A stretch of DNA of 6,919 bases. Source: Pirellulaceae bacterium (GTDB lineage Bacteria; Planctomycetota; Planctomycetia; Pirellulales; Pirellulaceae). The stretch lies in the NCBI GenBank assembly GCA_030744095.1, contig JASLRF010000445.1, positions 1 to 6,919 on the forward strand, written 5' to 3'. The notes under the pieces are model-generated. The model made no database searches, was not told the origin of the DNA, and saw only the letters and a list, made by a program, of their open reading frames with translations. Below are positions 6,293 through 6,919 of the stretch, in pieces. A program made the position numbers and the translations under genes. Numbering within the stretch: the first letter of the stretch is position 1; every line of letters starts with the position of its first letter.

Positions 6293-6919
6293 GTGAATCC
6301 ACAAGAAGTCTTGGCGGTGTGTCGCGAGAAAGATGTCAAAGCGGTTGATTTTCGTTTCATGGATTTTCCTGGGTTGTGGCAGCATTTTACGATCCCGGTG
6401 GGTCTGCTTTCAGAAGACGTGTTCGAGGAAGGGCTCGGCTTTGACGGCTCGAGCATTCGAGGTTGGCAGACGATTAACGAAAGCGACATGCTGGTCGTCC
6501 CCGTGGCGGAGACGGCGTTTGTCGACCCGTTTACCGAACTACCAACGCTGAATATGATCTGCAATATTCAGGATCCAGTCACGCGGGAAGATTATTCGCG
6601 CGATCCGCGTAATGTCGCTCGCAAGTCTGTCAATTATCTGAAGAGCACGGGTATCGCCGATACAGCCTACTTCGGCCCCGAAGCCGAGTTCTTTATCTTT
6701 GACGATGTTCGTTTCGATCAATCCGCCCATGCCGGTTTCTATTTTGTCGATAGCGTCGAAGGCGAATGGAATCGTGGCAAGGACACGCGGGCTGCCGGCG
6801 AGGGTCCGAATCTGGGTTACAAGCTGCGCCACAAGGAAGGTTATTTCCCTGTGCCGCCCGCCGACCAGATGATGGACATCCGCAATGAAATGATGCAAAC
6901 AATGATCGACAGCGGTCTG
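6293..6919 (+). CDS. glnA: Glutamine synthetase, type I (5' part, 209 codons)
   Basis: Cytoplasmic enzyme that joins ammonia to glutamate using ATP to make glutamine, the main entry point of ammonium assimilation; the active form is a dodecamer. The frame begins MNPQEVLAVCREKDVKAVDF, the N-terminal beta-grasp domain. DGSSIRGW at 51-58 is the conserved loop with the active-site-contributing Asp. LNMICNIQDP is at 86-95. GPEAEFFIFD at 128-137 carries Glu130 and Glu132, which bind metal in the active site (equivalent to Glu129 and Glu131 of the enteric enzyme). KEGYFPVPPADQ is at 181-192. Type I is chosen over type III by these motifs and the start. Full-length enzymes are about 470 residues, so the ATP-binding half and any adenylylation Tyr loop are beyond the right edge. 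The GTG start is supported by AGGGAG eight bases upstream. The 300-bp gap and stem-loops before it suggest its own promoter. Confidence 0.97.
   Translation, partial: MNPQEVLAVCREKDVKAVDFRFMDFPGLWQHFTIPVGLLSEDVFEEGLGFDGSSIRGWQTINESDMLVVPVAETAFVDPFTELPTLNMICNIQDPVTREDYSRDPRNVARKSVNYLKSTGIADTAYFGPEAEFFIFDDVRFDQSAHAGFYFVDSVEGEWNRGKDTRAAGEGPNLGYKLRHKEGYFPVPPADQMMDIRNEMMQTMIDSGL

Noticed and set aside
1..6919. CRISPR array, tRNA or rRNA genes
   Set aside because: No regularly spaced direct repeats with unique spacers, and no tRNA or rRNA-like conserved segments seen on either strand.

Overview
The window looks like the chromosome of a planctomycete (Pirellula/Rhodopirellula-like). The main reason is a very large DUF1549/DUF1553 gene with N-terminal planctomycete-type cytochrome c domains, followed on the same strand by the start of a DUF1501 gene. 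That gene pair is a hallmark of this phylum. A planctomycete-style MMPL exporter and poor Shine-Dalgarno signals at most starts fit the same picture. The placement is inferred from gene content; there is no rRNA or other taxonomic marker here.

Layout from left to right. Positions 1-134 (+) hold the last 43 codons of an ISL3-like transposase that enters from outside the window. The end of this insertion sequence abuts, near 135-145, a DUF1501 gene on the minus strand. Only its first ~54 codons, the twin-arginine export signal, survive (start at 300). Positions 342-3134 (-) carry the intact 930-residue multihaem PSCyt1/DUF1549/DUF1553 protein, which would have been the upstream partner of the DUF1501 gene. 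The short divergent gap at 3135-3172 and both flanking ORF starts contain degenerate 7-bp repeats in inverted arrangement. Positions 3335-5992 (+, with an in-frame extension back to 3173) encode a complete 12-TM MMPL/RND-type membrane protein with an unusual TPR-like insert in its first extracytoplasmic loop. A 300-bp non-coding gap (5993-6292) holds three consecutive stem-loops. From 6293 to the right edge (+) lies the 5' part of glnA, type I glutamine synthetase, with a GTG start and a good ribosome binding site.

How the parts relate. The PSCyt1 and DUF1501 genes probably formed one transcription unit for exported proteins. The IS insertion has removed all but the export signal of the second partner. 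The MMPL exporter is divergently oriented from this pair. glnA is separated from it by the hairpin cluster and is probably an independent unit. I do not see a convincing undescribed multi-gene system. The most informative signals are the IS-broken DUF1501 gene, the heptad-repeat invasion of a divergent start region, the TPR insert bordered by a 20-bp perfect palindrome, and the triple-hairpin element before glnA.
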